Shown here piece after piece: positions 43,031 through 52,452 of a DNA stretch of 64,000 bases; position 1 is the stretch's first letter, and each line of letters opens with the position of its first letter. The position numbers and the translations under genes were made by a program. The stretch comes from Halopenitus persicus. GTDB taxonomy: Archaea > Halobacteriota > Halobacteria > Halobacteriales > Haloferacaceae. The DNA lies in assembly GCF_002355635.1 (NCBI RefSeq), contig NZ_AP017558.1, positions 806,001-870,000 of the forward strand. The letters are read 5' to 3'. The notes under the pieces were generated by a model, which did no database searches, had not been told where the DNA came from, and saw only the letters and a list, made by a program, of their open reading frames with translations.

Positions 43031-43246
43031 TCACGGTCGAACGCGTTTGAACACACAGCACATCGATCCAAGGTCGGGAACACAAGCCCAAAACGGGGCG
43101 TGAAATTCACCGTATTCGGATCGAACGGTCGTATTTATGAGCGATTCGTGATCAGATACGGAATCGGGCCCCATCACGGCGAGCGCCGATCGTACCGCTC
43201 CAGAATCGGACTCGGCGGCGGATCCGTACCAGCCGTTCCGAACCAT
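43031..43246 (-). CDS. Doubtful 71-residue frame in the AT-rich spacer
   Basis: ATG at 43246 with a TATA-like GTATATAC about 22 nt upstream, so transcription is possible. The product (starts MVRNGWYGSAAESDSGAV, contains three cysteines) matches no family I know and is less acidic than neighbours. It may be a regulator remnant or chance. Confidence 0.25.
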   Translation of the reverse strand: MVRNGWYGSAAESDSGAVRSALAVMGPDSVSDHESLINTTVRSEYGEFHAPFWACVPDLGSMCCVFKRVRP

Positions 43247-43357
43247 AACAATCGGATGGTAAGTATATACTAATATTTGGTATTAATCACGCACCATAGC
43301 AGTATCGTTCATAAATGGCCGGGAGGAAGACGGAATCGGTGCTCGCGGCCGGAGACC

Positions 43358-43413
43358 GACCCACAGGTCTTTCCCCACGTGTGGTGACCCACAGGTCTTT
43401 CCCCACGTGTGGT
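43358..43413. repeat. Two 28-bp perfect direct repeats before deoC
   Basis: The copies at 43358-43385 and 43386-43413 both start GACCCACAGGTC, and each contains the palindrome CACGTG inside CCCCACGTGTGG. A degenerate third start (GACCCTCAGGT) ends directly at the deoC ATG (43425). No separate TATA element was found between array and gene, so the array occupies the promoter position. Confidence 0.9.
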
Positions 43414-43424
43414 GACCCTCAGGT

Positions 43425-44144
43425 ATGAACCGACGGGAACTCGCCCCGCTGATCGACCACACCGTACTCGGCCCGGAGACGACCTGGACCGACGTGCGAA
43501 CGGTCCTCGAGGCGGCGGGCGAACACGGAATGAACGCGTGCGTGCCGCCGTGTTACCTCGAGGAGGCAGCCGCGTTTCTCGAGATGCAGGCGGCGAACGA
43601 AGCAGGGACGGCGGCCGAGGTGAAGACGACGGACGATCCGGCGGCAACGGACGAGACGGAGGCAGCGGAGCCGCTGCTCGCGACCGTGATCGACTTCCCC
43701 CACGGACAGGGGTCGACGACCGCGACGCGCGAGGCGGCCGTCACCGCCTGGAACGAGGGCGCCGACGAGCTGGACGTCGTGATCAACGTCGGGCGGCTGA
43801 AAGCCGGCGAGGACGACGCGGTCGCGGCCGACCTGGCGGGAGTGGTCGCCGCCGTGCCGATCCCGGTGAAGGTCATCATCGAGACGGCCCTGTTGACCGA
43901 CGCGGAGAAACGGCGCGCCTGCGAGGCGGCGGTCGCCGCCGACGCGGACATGGTCAAGACCTCGACCGGCTTCGCCGACGGCGGGGCGCGGGTCGCCGAC
44001 GTCGAACTGATGAGCGAGTACCTCCCGGTGAAGGCCTCCGGCGGGATCGGCAGCTACGAGGCGGCGATGGCGATGATCGAGGCGGGCGCGGATCGGATCG
44101 GCGCGTCATCCGGCGTGGCGATCCTCGAAGGCGCGCCCGAGTGA
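43425..44144 (+). CDS. deoC: Deoxyribose-phosphate aldolase DeoC
   Basis: A 239-residue class I aldolase that cleaves 2-deoxyribose-5-phosphate to glyceraldehyde-3-phosphate and acetaldehyde. It begins [12 protein letters not shown] and has [14 protein letters not shown], the active-site lysine regions [10 protein letters not shown] and MVKTSTGF, and ends [27 protein letters not shown]. An insertion of about 30 acidic residues (47-80: [19 protein letters not shown]) relative to typical DeoC is a halophile-type extension. Likely part of deoxynucleoside salvage. Confidence 0.93.
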   Translation: MNRRELAPLIDHTVLGPETTWTDVRTVLEAAGEHGMNACVPPCYLEEAAAFLEMQAANEAGTAAEVKTTDDPAATDETEAAEPLLATVIDFPHGQGSTTATREAAVTAWNEGADELDVVINVGRLKAGEDDAVAADLAGVVAAVPIPVKVIIETALLTDAEKRRACEAAVAADADMVKTSTGFADGGARVADVELMSEYLPVKASGGIGSYEAAMAMIEAGADRIGASSGVAILEGAPE

Positions 44145-44162
44145 CGGTGACTCTCGGCTATC

Positions 44163-44213
44163 GATGACGCTGGAGTGACGATGACGCTGGAGTGACGATG
44201 ACGCTGGAGTGAC
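44163..44213. repeat. 17-bp tandem repeat after deoC, 3 copies
   Basis: The unit GATGACGCTGGAGTGAC is at 44163, 44180 and 44197. It contains GAGTGACG, the same string as the deoC terminal Glu codon plus stop, so it appears to have grown from a copy of the gene end. A stop occurs in every frame across the array. Confidence 0.88.
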
Positions 44214-44236
44214 GATGGATCCCGGGGACCGATCGA

Positions 44237-46534
44237 TCAGTCGTCGGATCGGTCGTCGGGGGACGTTCGTGACCGGGCGCCCGATCCGAACAGTCGCGAC
44301 CGGATGCCGCGATCGTGTTTCTTCTCGGCGATCAGGACCGAACAGTCGACGTCATAGAGGACGTCGAGCACGAGCGAGCCGCGCACGAGCCGCGAGAGCA
44401 GCCCCTTCTCGGTGGCGCCGATCACGAGCATCGTCGCGTCGGACGCCGCCTCGGCGATCCGTTCCTGGACGTCGCCCGATTCGATCCGCAGCGTCGCGTC
44501 CGCGAGGTCGTTGTCGGCCGCCCACTCCTCGAGGAAGCGTCGGCCGTCGGCGACGTCGTCGGAGACGTGCAACAGCGTGATCTCGGAGTCGTACTCGGCA
44601 CGCAGCATCCGGGCGATCGCGGCCGACAGCTCCGAGTCGGGGCCGCCGGCGGTCGGAACGAGGACCTGCGAAGCGTCGTACCCGCGGTCCTTGAACACGA
44701 GGATGTCGCTGGGCAGCGAATGGGCGATCTCGTCGATCGCCGACTCGGCCCGACCGGGCGAGCCGTGGGCGTCCTCGCCCCAACCCATCACGGTCAGGTC
44801 GGCGCCGAAGGTTCGGGCCGCGTCGAAGACCTCCTCGAAGGTCCGGTGTGAGAGGATCACGTGAGTCTCGACGTCGACGCCGAACGTCTCGGCGTCCTCC
44901 TTGGCGCGGTCCAGCAGGTCGTAGGCCGCGTCGTGGGCGCCCCGGTCGCGGGCCGCGGTGAGGGAGGTCTGGTCGGGGACGTTGGCGACGTTGACCGCCA
45001 CGACGGTCCCGTCACGCTGCTTTGCGATGGCGGCCGCCAGCGAGATGAGGTGGCCCTCGGTCGCGGGGTTCGACAACGGAACCATCACGCGGTAGTCCGC
45101 TGCCTCGGGCTGAACGGAGGTGGCGGCGGAGACGGCCGCGTCCGGCATCTCCTCGGCGCGGTCGAGGACCCACGACCCGAGCACGCCGGAGCTTTCAACC
45201 CGGCTTCGGGCGTAGCCGAAGTACCAGAGGGTCGCGAAGGCGACCAGCCCGGCCGAGAGCGCGATGACCCGGGGCTCGATGTAGGCGATGAGCGCGAAGG
45301 AGGTGATCGCCCCGACGATCGGGACGACCGGATACAGCGGGACCGTGAAGTCGGGGTCGTAGCCCTCGGGCTCGGCCTCCCGCATCACGATCAGCGCGAG
45401 GTTCAACAGGCCGTAGACGATGAGATGGAGCACCGATCCCGCGGTCGCGAGCAGCTCGAGGTCTCCAACCACGAGAAAGACGACGATGAGCGCGCCGGTC
45501 ACCGCGATCGATTTATACGGCGTGCCGAATCGACCGTGGATCTCGTTGAGCTTCGGGGTGACGATCTTCTCTCTGCCCATCGCGAAGTTGATCCGTGACG
45601 ACGAGAGTATCGAGGCGTTCGCGGAGGAGGCCGTCGCCAGCAGGCCGCCGAACAGCAACGCCCCCCAGCCGAGGATCCCGAGGCCGTATCCAAGGATCGA
45701 GTAGCGGTCGAACAGCAGCTGTGCCGCCTCGACGACCGCGGTATCGTTGTTCGCGACCATCTCCGTCGGGACGGCCGCCAGCAGGACGACGAGGAACAGC
45801 GCGTAGATCGTCGTGACGATCACGACCGAACCGATGACGGCGAGCGGAAGGTTCCGTCCCGGATCCTTGATCTCCTCGGCGACGGAGGTGATCTGCACGA
45901 ACCCGAGGTAGGAGACGAAGACGACCGCCGTCACGGGCAACACCTCGCCGGCGGCGCCGGGCGGCGCGATCGGGCGCAGCGACGACAGCTCGGCGTTGAA
46001 CAGTCCGACGATCGTGAACAGCCCGAGGATCGCAAGCAGCGTCAGGACGATGGCGTTCTGGAGGCCGCCGGTCTCCTTGGCGCCGACGTAGTTGACCGCC
46101 ACGAACAGCACCGCCCCGACCAGGCCGATGGTCTGAGCCGCGGACAGCGAGAACGGACCGAGCGCGAGCGCCGGCGCGCCGACGAGCGTGTTGACGTACT
46201 CGCCGAAGCCGTACATATAAAACGAGGACGCGAACGCGAGACCGAGCCAGTTCGCCCACCCGGATATCGACCCGAACAGGGGTCCGAGCGCACGGTTGAT
46301 GTAGAAGTAGGCGCCGCCCGATTTCGGCATCGCCGTCCCCAACTCGGAGGCCGACAACGCCGTGAACAGCGCGACGACGCCGCCGATCACGAACGTGGCC
46401 GCCGACAGCGGCCCGGCCCGCGCCACGGCGGTCCCGGGCAGCACGAAGATGCCGGCGCCGATCATCGTCCCGATCCCGATCGTCAACGCCGCGAGCAACC
46501 CGAGGTCCTTCGCGAGCTCCTCGTCGCCGCTCAC
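44237..46534 (-). CDS. Amino-acid permease (APC family) fused to two USP domains
   Basis: A 765-residue fusion. Residues 5-440 are an APC-superfamily permease with about 12 transmembrane segments, beginning [20 protein letters not shown] with the AGIFVLPG motif. Two universal stress domains follow ([15 protein letters not shown]..., then [15 protein letters not shown]... with [15 protein letters not shown]). Such fusions are common in haloarchaea. The GTG at 46534 is chosen because family members start [12 protein letters not shown]. An in-frame ATG at 46657 would add 41 unconvincing residues. Substrate unknown. Confidence 0.85.
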   Translation of the reverse strand: MSGDEELAKDLGLLAALTIGIGTMIGAGIFVLPGTAVARAGPLSAATFVIGGVVALFTALSASELGTAMPKSGGAYFYINRALGPLFGSISGWANWLGLAFASSFYMYGFGEYVNTLVGAPALALGPFSLSAAQTIGLVGAVLFVAVNYVGAKETGGLQNAIVLTLLAILGLFTIVGLFNAELSSLRPIAPPGAAGEVLPVTAVVFVSYLGFVQITSVAEEIKDPGRNLPLAVIGSVVIVTTIYALFLVVLLAAVPTEMVANNDTAVVEAAQLLFDRYSILGYGLGILGWGALLFGGLLATASSANASILSSSRINFAMGREKIVTPKLNEIHGRFGTPYKSIAVTGALIVVFLVVGDLELLATAGSVLHLIVYGLLNLALIVMREAEPEGYDPDFTVPLYPVVPIVGAITSFALIAYIEPRVIALSAGLVAFATLWYFGYARSRVESSGVLGSWVLDRAEEMPDAAVSAATSVQPEAADYRVMVPLSNPATEGHLISLAAAIAKQRDGTVVAVNVANVPDQTSLTAARDRGAHDAAYDLLDRAKEDAETFGVDVETHVILSHRTFEEVFDAARTFGADLTVMGWGEDAHGSPGRAESAIDEIAHSLPSDILVFKDRGYDASQVLVPTAGGPDSELSAAIARMLRAEYDSEITLLHVSDDVADGRRFLEEWAADNDLADATLRIESGDVQERIAEAASDATMLVIGATEKGLLSRLVRGSLVLDVLYDVDCSVLIAEKKHDRGIRSRLFGSGARSRTSPDDRSDD

Positions 46535-46718
46535 GTTCGACTCCCCCTGGACTCGATCGGACGCCCACGGCTCACCCGTGGGATCGATCCACGAGGGTCG
46601 GTGGAGCCGCGTCGCTCGCGATCGGACGCCGGGATACGGCGGACGTGCGGGAACATACATCCGGCGTTCGACGTCAAGCCGCTTAGTTCGTTCCTTCTCG
46701 AACAGGCCGCCGCGGCCG

Positions 46719-47741
46719 TCACCGACGTCCGAGGAGTCGGTCGAGAAGCCCGGTCGTCCGGGACCGTTCCGCCAACAGCACCGAGCAGTCGACGTCCTCG
46801 ACGACGTCGGCCACCACGCTGCCACGAATCAGCCGGGTGAGGAGCCCCCGCTCCGTCGCCCCGATGGCTAGCAGCGTCGCATCGTCGGCGGCTCGAGCGA
46901 TGGCGGTCCCCACGTCGCCGGTGTCGACCCGCCGGGCGGCGTCCTCCAAGCCGTGCGCGAGGGCCCACTCCTCGAGGAACGCCTCGCCGGCGGCACGCTC
47001 CCCGTCCTCCGCCACGTGTAACAGCGTGATCTCGCTGCCGTACCGTGCTTTGAGGATCCGCGCGATCTCGGCGGCGAGATCGGAGTCGGGGCCGCCGGCG
47101 GTGGGAAGCAGCACCCGCGAGGGGTCGAACCCTCGATCCCGGTAGATGAGGACGTCACAGGGGACGTCGCCGACCACCTCGTCGACGGTGCGCTCGATCC
47201 GGCCAGGGTCGCCGCGCGAGTCGGGGCTCCATCCCATCACGACGAGGTCGGCATCGTGGGTCCGTGCGGCGTCGAAGACCTCCTCGAAGCCGCGGTGGGA
47301 GACGATGGTGTGCGTCTCGACGGGCACGCCGACGGTTTCGGCGTCGCGGCGGGCCGCGTCGAGGATCTCGTGGTAGTTCTCCTCGTGGTCCTCGAGGTGG
47401 TCGGCGGCGTGCTCCAGGGACGTCTGGTCGGGAACCGTGACGATGTGGACCGCGTCGACCACGCCGTCGTACCGTTTCGCCACGGCGCAGGCGAGCGTGA
47501 CGAGCGCAGTCTCGTGGTGCGGGTCAGCGAGCGGCACCAGCACGCGGAACCGGCCGCCGTCGGGCCGAACGGCCGCCGCCGGAAAGACGACGCCGTCCGG
47601 TGACGAGTCCGACCGGGCGTCCGGTGACGAGTCCGAGTGAGCGTCCGGTGACGAGTCCGAGTGAGCGTCCGGTGACGAGTCCGAGTGAGCGTCCGGTGAC
47701 GAGTCCGACCGCAACCGGACGTCGGGCTCGAGGAGTGCCAT
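46719..47741 (-). CDS. Tandem universal stress protein with repeated N-terminal tail
   Basis: A 340-residue protein of two USP domains ([16 protein letters not shown]... and [15 protein letters not shown]... with [15 protein letters not shown]). It closely resembles the C-terminal half of the APC-USP fusion encoded just downstream. The N-terminus is an acidic low-complexity tail with SDSSPDAH repeated. The ATG at 47741 lies about 27 nt after a minus-strand TATA element (TTTATAC near 47762-47769). It may regulate or evolve with the permease next to it. Confidence 0.87.
   Translation of the reverse strand: MALLEPDVRLRSDSSPDAHSDSSPDAHSDSSPDAHSDSSPDARSDSSPDGVVFPAAAVRPDGGRFRVLVPLADPHHETALVTLACAVAKRYDGVVDAVHIVTVPDQTSLEHAADHLEDHEENYHEILDAARRDAETVGVPVETHTIVSHRGFEEVFDAARTHDADLVVMGWSPDSRGDPGRIERTVDEVVGDVPCDVLIYRDRGFDPSRVLLPTAGGPDSDLAAEIARILKARYGSEITLLHVAEDGERAAGEAFLEEWALAHGLEDAARRVDTGDVGTAIARAADDATLLAIGATERGLLTRLIRGSVVADVVEDVDCSVLLAERSRTTGLLDRLLGRR
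47595..47714. repeat. 24-bp in-frame minisatellite, 5 copies
   Basis: The unit GTCCGGTGACGAGTCCGAGT plus GAGC starts at 47595 and recurs at 47619, 47643, 47667 and 47691. The three central copies are identical and the outer two differ at a few bases. It encodes SDSSPDAH/R repeats in the USP protein. Copy number is likely to vary between strains. Confidence 0.93.
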
Positions 47742-47860
47742 CTCGTCCGTGAGTGGTCGTCTCCACGTATAAATGTTCGACTGGATCGCCCTCATACGGT
47801 CCGAGAGGGCCTAGAGAACCACGTTCGTATGCCTCATCCCGGTCGTCTCGACCGTTCGTC

Positions 47861-48046
47861 CTATTCGCCTTCGTCGTCCTTCATCTCGTCGAGCCGTCCG
47901 ACCAGGTCGTCGGTCGAGGCGTCGCTCTCGAAGGACATCGAGCCGTCGTGGTCGTTCTCGTGGACGTTGACCGCCTCGGAACCGTCGTCCTCGTCGTCCC
48001 GGTTCGCGTTCTCCTGTTCGGATTCATCGTAGCTGCCGAAGCCCAT
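47861..48046 (-). CDS. Small acidic haloarchaeal protein (DUF5786-like)
   Basis: A 61-residue, extremely acidic protein starting MGFGSYDESEQENANRDDED and ending LVGRLDEMKDDEGE. The MGFGSYDESEQ start is one I associate with the haloarchaeal family DUF5786. It is probably disordered with a short C-terminal helix. Function unknown. The longer frame upstream is a shadow of the opposite-strand methylthiotransferase gene. Confidence 0.78.
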   Translation of the reverse strand: MGFGSYDESEQENANRDDEDDGSEAVNVHENDHDGSMSFESDASTDDLVGRLDEMKDDEGE

Positions 48047-48211
48047 ACCGTCCCTTGCGGCGGGGGCGTGATAACCCGTCCGCCATCGGACGGCACCGTG
48101 AATCGGTACCTCGATCCACGGCAGTCGGCAAACGTGCCAGCCGCGGCGGGCGGCTGCCGTCCCGTCGATCCGTCGTCCTTTTGCCCGCCGGGCCGTTAGC
48201 GTGACCAACCG

Positions 48212-49462
48212 ATGGCGACGTATCACATCGAGACGTACGGCTGTACGTCCAACCGGGGTGAGAGCCGCGAGATCGAGCGGGCGCTGCGCGACGGCGGCCA
48301 CCGCCCCGCCGACGGGCCCACGGAGGCCGACGTCGCCATCCTCAACACCTGCACCGTCGTCGAGAAGACGGAGCGGAACATGCTGCGCCGCGCCGAGGAG
48401 CTGGCCGAGGAGACCGCCGACCTGATCGTCACGGGCTGCATGGCGCTCGCACAGGGCGAGCAGTTCCGCGAGGCCGGCATCGACGCCGAGGTGCTCCACT
48501 GGGACGACGTCCCGACCCACGTGCGCAACGGCGAGTGTCCGACCCCGGCGTCCGACACGGAGCCGATCCTCGACGGCGTGGTGGGGATCCTCCCGATCGC
48601 CCGGGGCTGTATGAGCAACTGCTCGTACTGCATCACCAAGTTCGCGACCGGCCGCGTCGACTCGCCGTCGGTCGAGGAGAACGTCGAGAAGGCCCGCGCA
48701 CTCGTCCACGCCGGCGCCAAGGAGATCCGGGTGACGGGACAGGACACCGGCGTCTACGGCTGGGACGACGGCGACCGGAAGCTCCCGGAGCTGCTCGACC
48801 GGATCTGTGCCATCGACGGCGAGTTCCGGGTCCGGCTGGGGATGGCCAACCCCGGCGGCATCCACGGGATCCACGAGGAGCTGGCCGACGTCTTCGCGCG
48901 CAACGAGAAGCTCTACGACTTCATCCACGCGCCGGTCCAGTCGGGCAGCGACGAGGTGCTCGAGTCGATGCGCCGCCAACACCGCGTCGACAAGTTCCGC
49001 GAGGTCGTGGAGACGTTCGACGACCGGCTCGACCACTGGACGCTCTCGACCGACTTCATCGTCGGGTTCCCGACGGAGACCAGCGCCGACCACGAGCGGT
49101 CGATGGACCTCCTGCGGGAGGTCCGTCCCGAGAAGATCAACGTCACCCGCTTCTCGAAGCGCCCCGGCACCGACGCCGCCGAGATGAAGGGCCTCGGCGG
49201 CACCGTCAAGAAGGAGCGCTCGAAGGCGATGTCCGAGCTGAAGATGGACGTCGTCGGCGAGGCCTACGAGTCGCTGGTCGGGACCGTTCGCGAGGTGCTC
49301 GTCGTCGAGGAGGGGACCGGCGACTCGGTGAAGTGTCGCGACTCCGCGTATCGACAGGTTATCGTACAGAACGCCACCGACCACGGGCTCGCGCCCGGCG
49401 ACTTCGCGACCGTCGAGGTCACCGGCCACAACACCGTCTACGCGTTCGGCGAGCCGGTATAG
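48212..49462 (+). CDS. tRNA t6A37 methylthiotransferase (archaeal e-MtaB)
   Basis: A 416-residue radical-SAM methylthiotransferase that adds a methylthio group to t6A37 of tRNA. The N-terminal [4Fe-4S] cysteines are Cys11, Cys47 and Cys76; the radical-SAM cluster is Cys133, Cys137 and Cys140 (ARGCMSNCSYC). Further family motifs are GQDTGVYGWD, HAPVQSGSDEVLESM and TDFIVGFPTET, and a C-terminal TRAM domain is present. Length fits the archaeal/eukaryotic e-MtaB group. Confidence 0.93.
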   Translation: MATYHIETYGCTSNRGESREIERALRDGGHRPADGPTEADVAILNTCTVVEKTERNMLRRAEELAEETADLIVTGCMALAQGEQFREAGIDAEVLHWDDVPTHVRNGECPTPASDTEPILDGVVGILPIARGCMSNCSYCITKFATGRVDSPSVEENVEKARALVHAGAKEIRVTGQDTGVYGWDDGDRKLPELLDRICAIDGEFRVRLGMANPGGIHGIHEELADVFARNEKLYDFIHAPVQSGSDEVLESMRRQHRVDKFREVVETFDDRLDHWTLSTDFIVGFPTETSADHERSMDLLREVRPEKINVTRFSKRPGTDAAEMKGLGGTVKKERSKAMSELKMDVVGEAYESLVGTVREVLVVEEGTGDSVKCRDSAYRQVIVQNATDHGLAPGDFATVEVTGHNTVYAFGEPV

Positions 49463-49540
49463 TCCCGACGCGATCTCCGCGCCGCGACCGGGGTAAGGTC
49501 AGCCGCCACCGGGGCGAGTCCGCTATCGCGGTGAGAACCG

Positions 49541-50833
49541 CTACCGCGGCGTCTCCGTCCCCCACTTCTCGATGGCCGTCGCGAGCGCCGGCTCCCGCTC
49601 GGCCGCGGTCTCGATGTCCTCGCCGGCGGCCGCCGCGTCGACGGCGGCCCGGAGAGCCTTCGCGCCGGCGTGGGTGCCGTCGGGATGGCCGTGGATCCCG
49701 CCGCCGGCCTGGATGCACAGCCGCGTGCCGAGGCGGTCGACGAGTTCGGGCACCAGCCCCGGATGGAGCCCGCCCGAGGCCGTGGGCAGCACGTCCGAGA
49801 GACCGTACAGATCCGAGCCGAGCCACTCGTTGATGCCGGCGGTGTCCTCGTTGGCGAGCTTGCCCAGATCCGCGGTCCCCGTGTGGATCTGGTCGACGCC
49901 GCACAGTCGGGCGATCTGGGCGATGACGCGCATCGAGACGCCGTGGTCGGGGAGGCGGTCGAAGCCCGCGTGCATCGCCCGGTGGGCGTGGATCGCGAGT
50001 CCGTGACGGTCACAGCGCTCGCGAACCTGCTGGACCGACGCCCAGCCGCAGGTGACGACGTCGACCATCACGTACTCGCCGCCCGCCGCGGCGACCGCGT
50101 CCACGCGGTCGAGCATCTCCCCGCCGGGCGCGGTGACGTTGACCAGATACGACTTGCGCTCCCCGGTCTCCTCCTCGGCGCGGTCACGTGCGTCGAGGCT
50201 CTCGGTGAGCCGGTCGTGGAACGGGTTGAACGCCTGGTCGGTGAGGTTCTCGTCGTCCTTCAACAGGTCGATCCCGCCGGTCCAGGCCTGATAGCCGACC
50301 TCGACGTGCTGGTCGGTCGAGAGGCCGACCTTCGGCTTCGGGACCGTCGCGGTGATCGGCCGGTCGCCGGCGTCGAAGATCCGGTCGCGCACGGCGGCGC
50401 CGTACGCCGGGCCGGGAAACGACGTCGCCAGCGGTTCGGGCCACTCGCAGTCGCGCAGGCGGATCCGGTCGACCGCCTTCATCCCGAGGATGTTGCCGGC
50501 GATGCACGACAGCACCTGCGGCATGCTCCCCGGCTCGAACAGCGCCATCGGGTAGGCGACGGCGACGTCGTAGCCCTCGCGCCGGTCCGTTCCCGGCGTG
50601 TCGCCGCCGACGCTCGTCGGCTCGATGTCGAAGGCGGTCGCCGAGAGGTCGGTCACCGACCCCTCGACCTGCAAAGCCGCCCACGTCCCGTTGGAGGACT
50701 CCGAGGCGACCCGCGACGCGGCCGCCTCGGCGTCCATGTCCGCCGCCGGCTCGACGTAGAACCGGCAGACGAGGTCGTCATCAGTCGGCTCGTAGGAGCG
50801 GTCCAGGAAATCCTCGTAGGTGATTCCGACCAT
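49541..50833 (-). CDS. rbcL: Form III RuBisCO large subunit
   Basis: A 430-residue archaeal form III RuBisCO. Active-site elements: TVPKPKVGLS (Lys166/Lys168), the carbamylated lysine and metal ligands in LLKDDENL (Lys192, Asp194, Glu195), HAHRAMHAGF, and the C-terminal phosphate-binding SGGLHPG and AGGGIHGHPDG. In archaea it works in the AMP/pentose-bisphosphate pathway of nucleoside breakdown, carboxylating ribulose-1,5-bisphosphate to 3-phosphoglycerate. The AMP phosphorylase and R15P isomerase genes are not in the window. Confidence 0.94.
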   Translation of the reverse strand: MVGITYEDFLDRSYEPTDDDLVCRFYVEPAADMDAEAAASRVASESSNGTWAALQVEGSVTDLSATAFDIEPTSVGGDTPGTDRREGYDVAVAYPMALFEPGSMPQVLSCIAGNILGMKAVDRIRLRDCEWPEPLATSFPGPAYGAAVRDRIFDAGDRPITATVPKPKVGLSTDQHVEVGYQAWTGGIDLLKDDENLTDQAFNPFHDRLTESLDARDRAEEETGERKSYLVNVTAPGGEMLDRVDAVAAAGGEYVMVDVVTCGWASVQQVRERCDRHGLAIHAHRAMHAGFDRLPDHGVSMRVIAQIARLCGVDQIHTGTADLGKLANEDTAGINEWLGSDLYGLSDVLPTASGGLHPGLVPELVDRLGTRLCIQAGGGIHGHPDGTHAGAKALRAAVDAAAAGEDIETAAEREPALATAIEKWGTETPR

Positions 50834-50943
50834 ACCCGGCGATTCGGCCGGCGAGGGGATAAAGCCTCAGGCAGCGGGGCCCCTCACGGTGGCGGGGGTC
50901 GTCGAACCGGAACTCCGCGAGGAAAAGCGATCGCGTCGGGCGG

Positions 50944-51420
50944 TTACTCGACGTCCTCGTAGACCCACGTCGTCCCCGAGCGGGTCCAGTCGACGAGCTC
51001 GTCCTCCTCGAAGAAGAGGTCGATCTCGCGTTCGTTGGCGCCCTCGTCCTCGTGGTCGGAGGCGTGGATGACGTTGTGGCCCAGATCGAGCCCGAAGTCG
51101 CCGCGGATCGTGCCCGGGTCGGACTCGGCGGGGTCGGTCTCGCCGACCATCGCGCGGACCTGGCGGGTCGCGTCGGCGCCCTCCCAGACCATCGCGAAGA
51201 CCGGGTCGGACGTGATGAACTCGACGAGCCCGTCGAAGAACGGCTTGTCCGCGTGCTCGCCGTAGTGTTCGTGGGCGAGCTCCTCGTCGATCCGCATGAA
51301 CTTCGCGCCGACGAGCTGGAGCCCGCGGTCCTCGAACCGGGAGACGATCTCGCCGATCAGCCCGCGGTTGACGCCGTCGGGCTTGACCATCACGAAGGTG
51401 CGCTCGTCGTGGTGGCTCAT
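50944..51420 (-). CDS. ndk: Nucleoside diphosphate kinase
   Basis: A 158-residue NDK. It has the N-terminal [22 protein letters not shown]-type [23 protein letters not shown] substrate region and catalytic histidine in [16 protein letters not shown]. It equilibrates NTP pools. The ATG at 51420 overlaps the rpl24e stop. It is the last gene of the rpl7ae-rps28e-rpl24e-ndk operon, an arrangement conserved in haloarchaea. Confidence 0.96.
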   Translation of the reverse strand: MSHHDERTFVMVKPDGVNRGLIGEIVSRFEDRGLQLVGAKFMRIDEELAHEHYGEHADKPFFDGLVEFITSDPVFAMVWEGADATRQVRAMVGETDPAESDPGTIRGDFGLDLGHNVIHASDHEDEGANEREIDLFFEEDELVDWTRSGTTWVYEDVE

Positions 51421-51611
51421 TCGTCCTCGCCCTTGGCGGCCTGCCCGGCCTCGGTCCACTCGAGGTCGCGGGCTTCACGGCCCATGAAGTAGTTCTTCTC
51501 CGCCTTCGAGTCGACGAAGTGGAGGATCGTTCCGTCCGTCTTCACGAACATCGTGCCCGTGCCGGGCTCGATCTCCTCGCCGGTGTAATCACAGGTTCGC
51601 GTCTCGACCAT
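51417..51611 (-). CDS. rpl24e: 50S ribosomal protein L24e
   Basis: A 64-residue ribosomal protein with [18 protein letters not shown] and [19 protein letters not shown]. The single visible Cys is in TRTCDYTG; the full CxxC zinc set of some archaea is reduced. The ATG at 51611 (MVETRTC) matches the usual family start; one two codons upstream is possible. The stop overlaps ndk. Confidence 0.94.
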   Translation of the reverse strand: MVETRTCDYTGEEIEPGTGTMFVKTDGTILHFVDSKAEKNYFMGREARDLEWTEAGQAAKGEDE

Positions 51612-51613
51612 CG

Positions 51614-51838
51614 TCATTGCCCTCCGATCGAGTCGGCGTCACGCTGGGTCTCCCGCAGCTGGAGCACGTCGCCCACGCGGACGGGGCCCAGGACGTTTCG
51701 CGTGATGATGCGGCCCTGATTCGACCCTTCCTGGATGCGGCATTTGACCTGCATGGCCTCGCCGTGCATCCCGGTTTTGCCGACGACTTCGATGACCTCC
51801 GCGGCCGTCGAGTCGCCGGTTCCCTCTTCTGCGCTCAT
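51614..51838 (-). CDS. rps28e: 30S ribosomal protein S28e
   Basis: A 74-residue S28e: [20 protein letters not shown], then the invariant [20 protein letters not shown] and final ETQRDAD. It is six nt downstream of rpl7ae and abuts rpl24e, consistent with one transcript. Confidence 0.96.
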   Translation of the reverse strand: MSAEEGTGDSTAAEVIEVVGKTGMHGEAMQVKCRIQEGSNQGRIITRNVLGPVRVGDVLQLRETQRDADSIGGQ

Positions 51839-51844
51839 AACCGC

Positions 51845-52207
51845 TTATCGGAGTTCCTCGACCTTTCCGGCGATGTCCTCGACGTCGTCGGACGCCTCGC
51901 CGGCGTCGACGATCGCGGCCGCCGCGGAGCCGACCTCGAGGCCGGCCGCGTGGCCGACGTCGTCCTGGGTCTCGACGAAGACGACCGGGATGCCCTTCTC
52001 CTCGGCGAGTTCGGGAAGGTGCATCACGATCTCCTCCGGCGAGACGTCCTCGGCGACGAAGGCGAGCTTCGCGTTGCCGCGTTCGACGGACTTGGTCGTT
52101 TCGTTCGTGCCTTTCTTTACCGTACCGGTGTCTCGGGCGACCTCGAGCGCGTCGAGCGCGCGGTCCGCGAGGTCGGCTGGGGTGTCGTAGTCTACGTAAA
52201 CTGCCAT
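51845..52207 (-). CDS. rpl7ae: 50S ribosomal protein L7Ae
   Basis: A 120-residue L7Ae with [40 protein letters not shown] and the C-terminal AAAIVDAG. It binds kink-turns in rRNA, box C/D and H/ACA RNAs and RNase P. ATG at 52207, first gene of the operon. The TATA element near 52322-52330 leaves a leader of roughly 90 nt, unusual here where most genes look leaderless. Confidence 0.96.
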   Translation of the reverse strand: MAVYVDYDTPADLADRALDALEVARDTGTVKKGTNETTKSVERGNAKLAFVAEDVSPEEIVMHLPELAEEKGIPVVFVETQDDVGHAAGLEVGSAAAAIVDAGEASDDVEDIAGKVEELR

Positions 52208-52273
52208 GGTTGGTCACCGTTCCCCCTCGTGGGCTCGCGTGGACGCACCGGCGGTCGGTCCCTATCGGCGCGC

Positions 52274-52300
52274 CACATCATCAACCCCGAAGAGGCTGTG
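52274..52300 (-). promoter_or_regulatory. Possible L7Ae-binding leader element (weak)
   Basis: Near the predicted 5' end of the rpl7ae mRNA, CACA pairs with UGUG. It encloses a small UUCG-capped CUC/GGG helix and an asymmetric loop containing UUGAUGA, a box C-like string (UGAUGA at 52278-52283). L7Ae autoregulation through leader kink-turns is known in other archaea. The opposing GA of a standard kink-turn is missing, so this is only a candidate. Confidence 0.3.
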
Positions 52301-52452
52301 CCCCGTGATACTGCGGGATGGCATAAAAGGGCTTTCAAACCGCCCGGAGCGTGCGAGGCGGCTGCATAGCACGACCGCGGCCGACCGCGATCGGGGACCC
52401 GGGGCGCGACCCGATCCCCGTCGCGGGTCGGCGATGGTCGCGGGTCGGACCG

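Larger units (their letters stand above)
42895..43424. other. AT-rich spacer closing the accessory region
   Basis: This is 530 bp with AT-rich tracts at 42915-42980 and 43255-43315, one doubtful small frame (43031-43246), and a 28-bp direct repeat immediately before deoC. No integrase, tRNA or transposase is visible. Composition is unlike the core DNA on the right. Confidence 0.55.
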
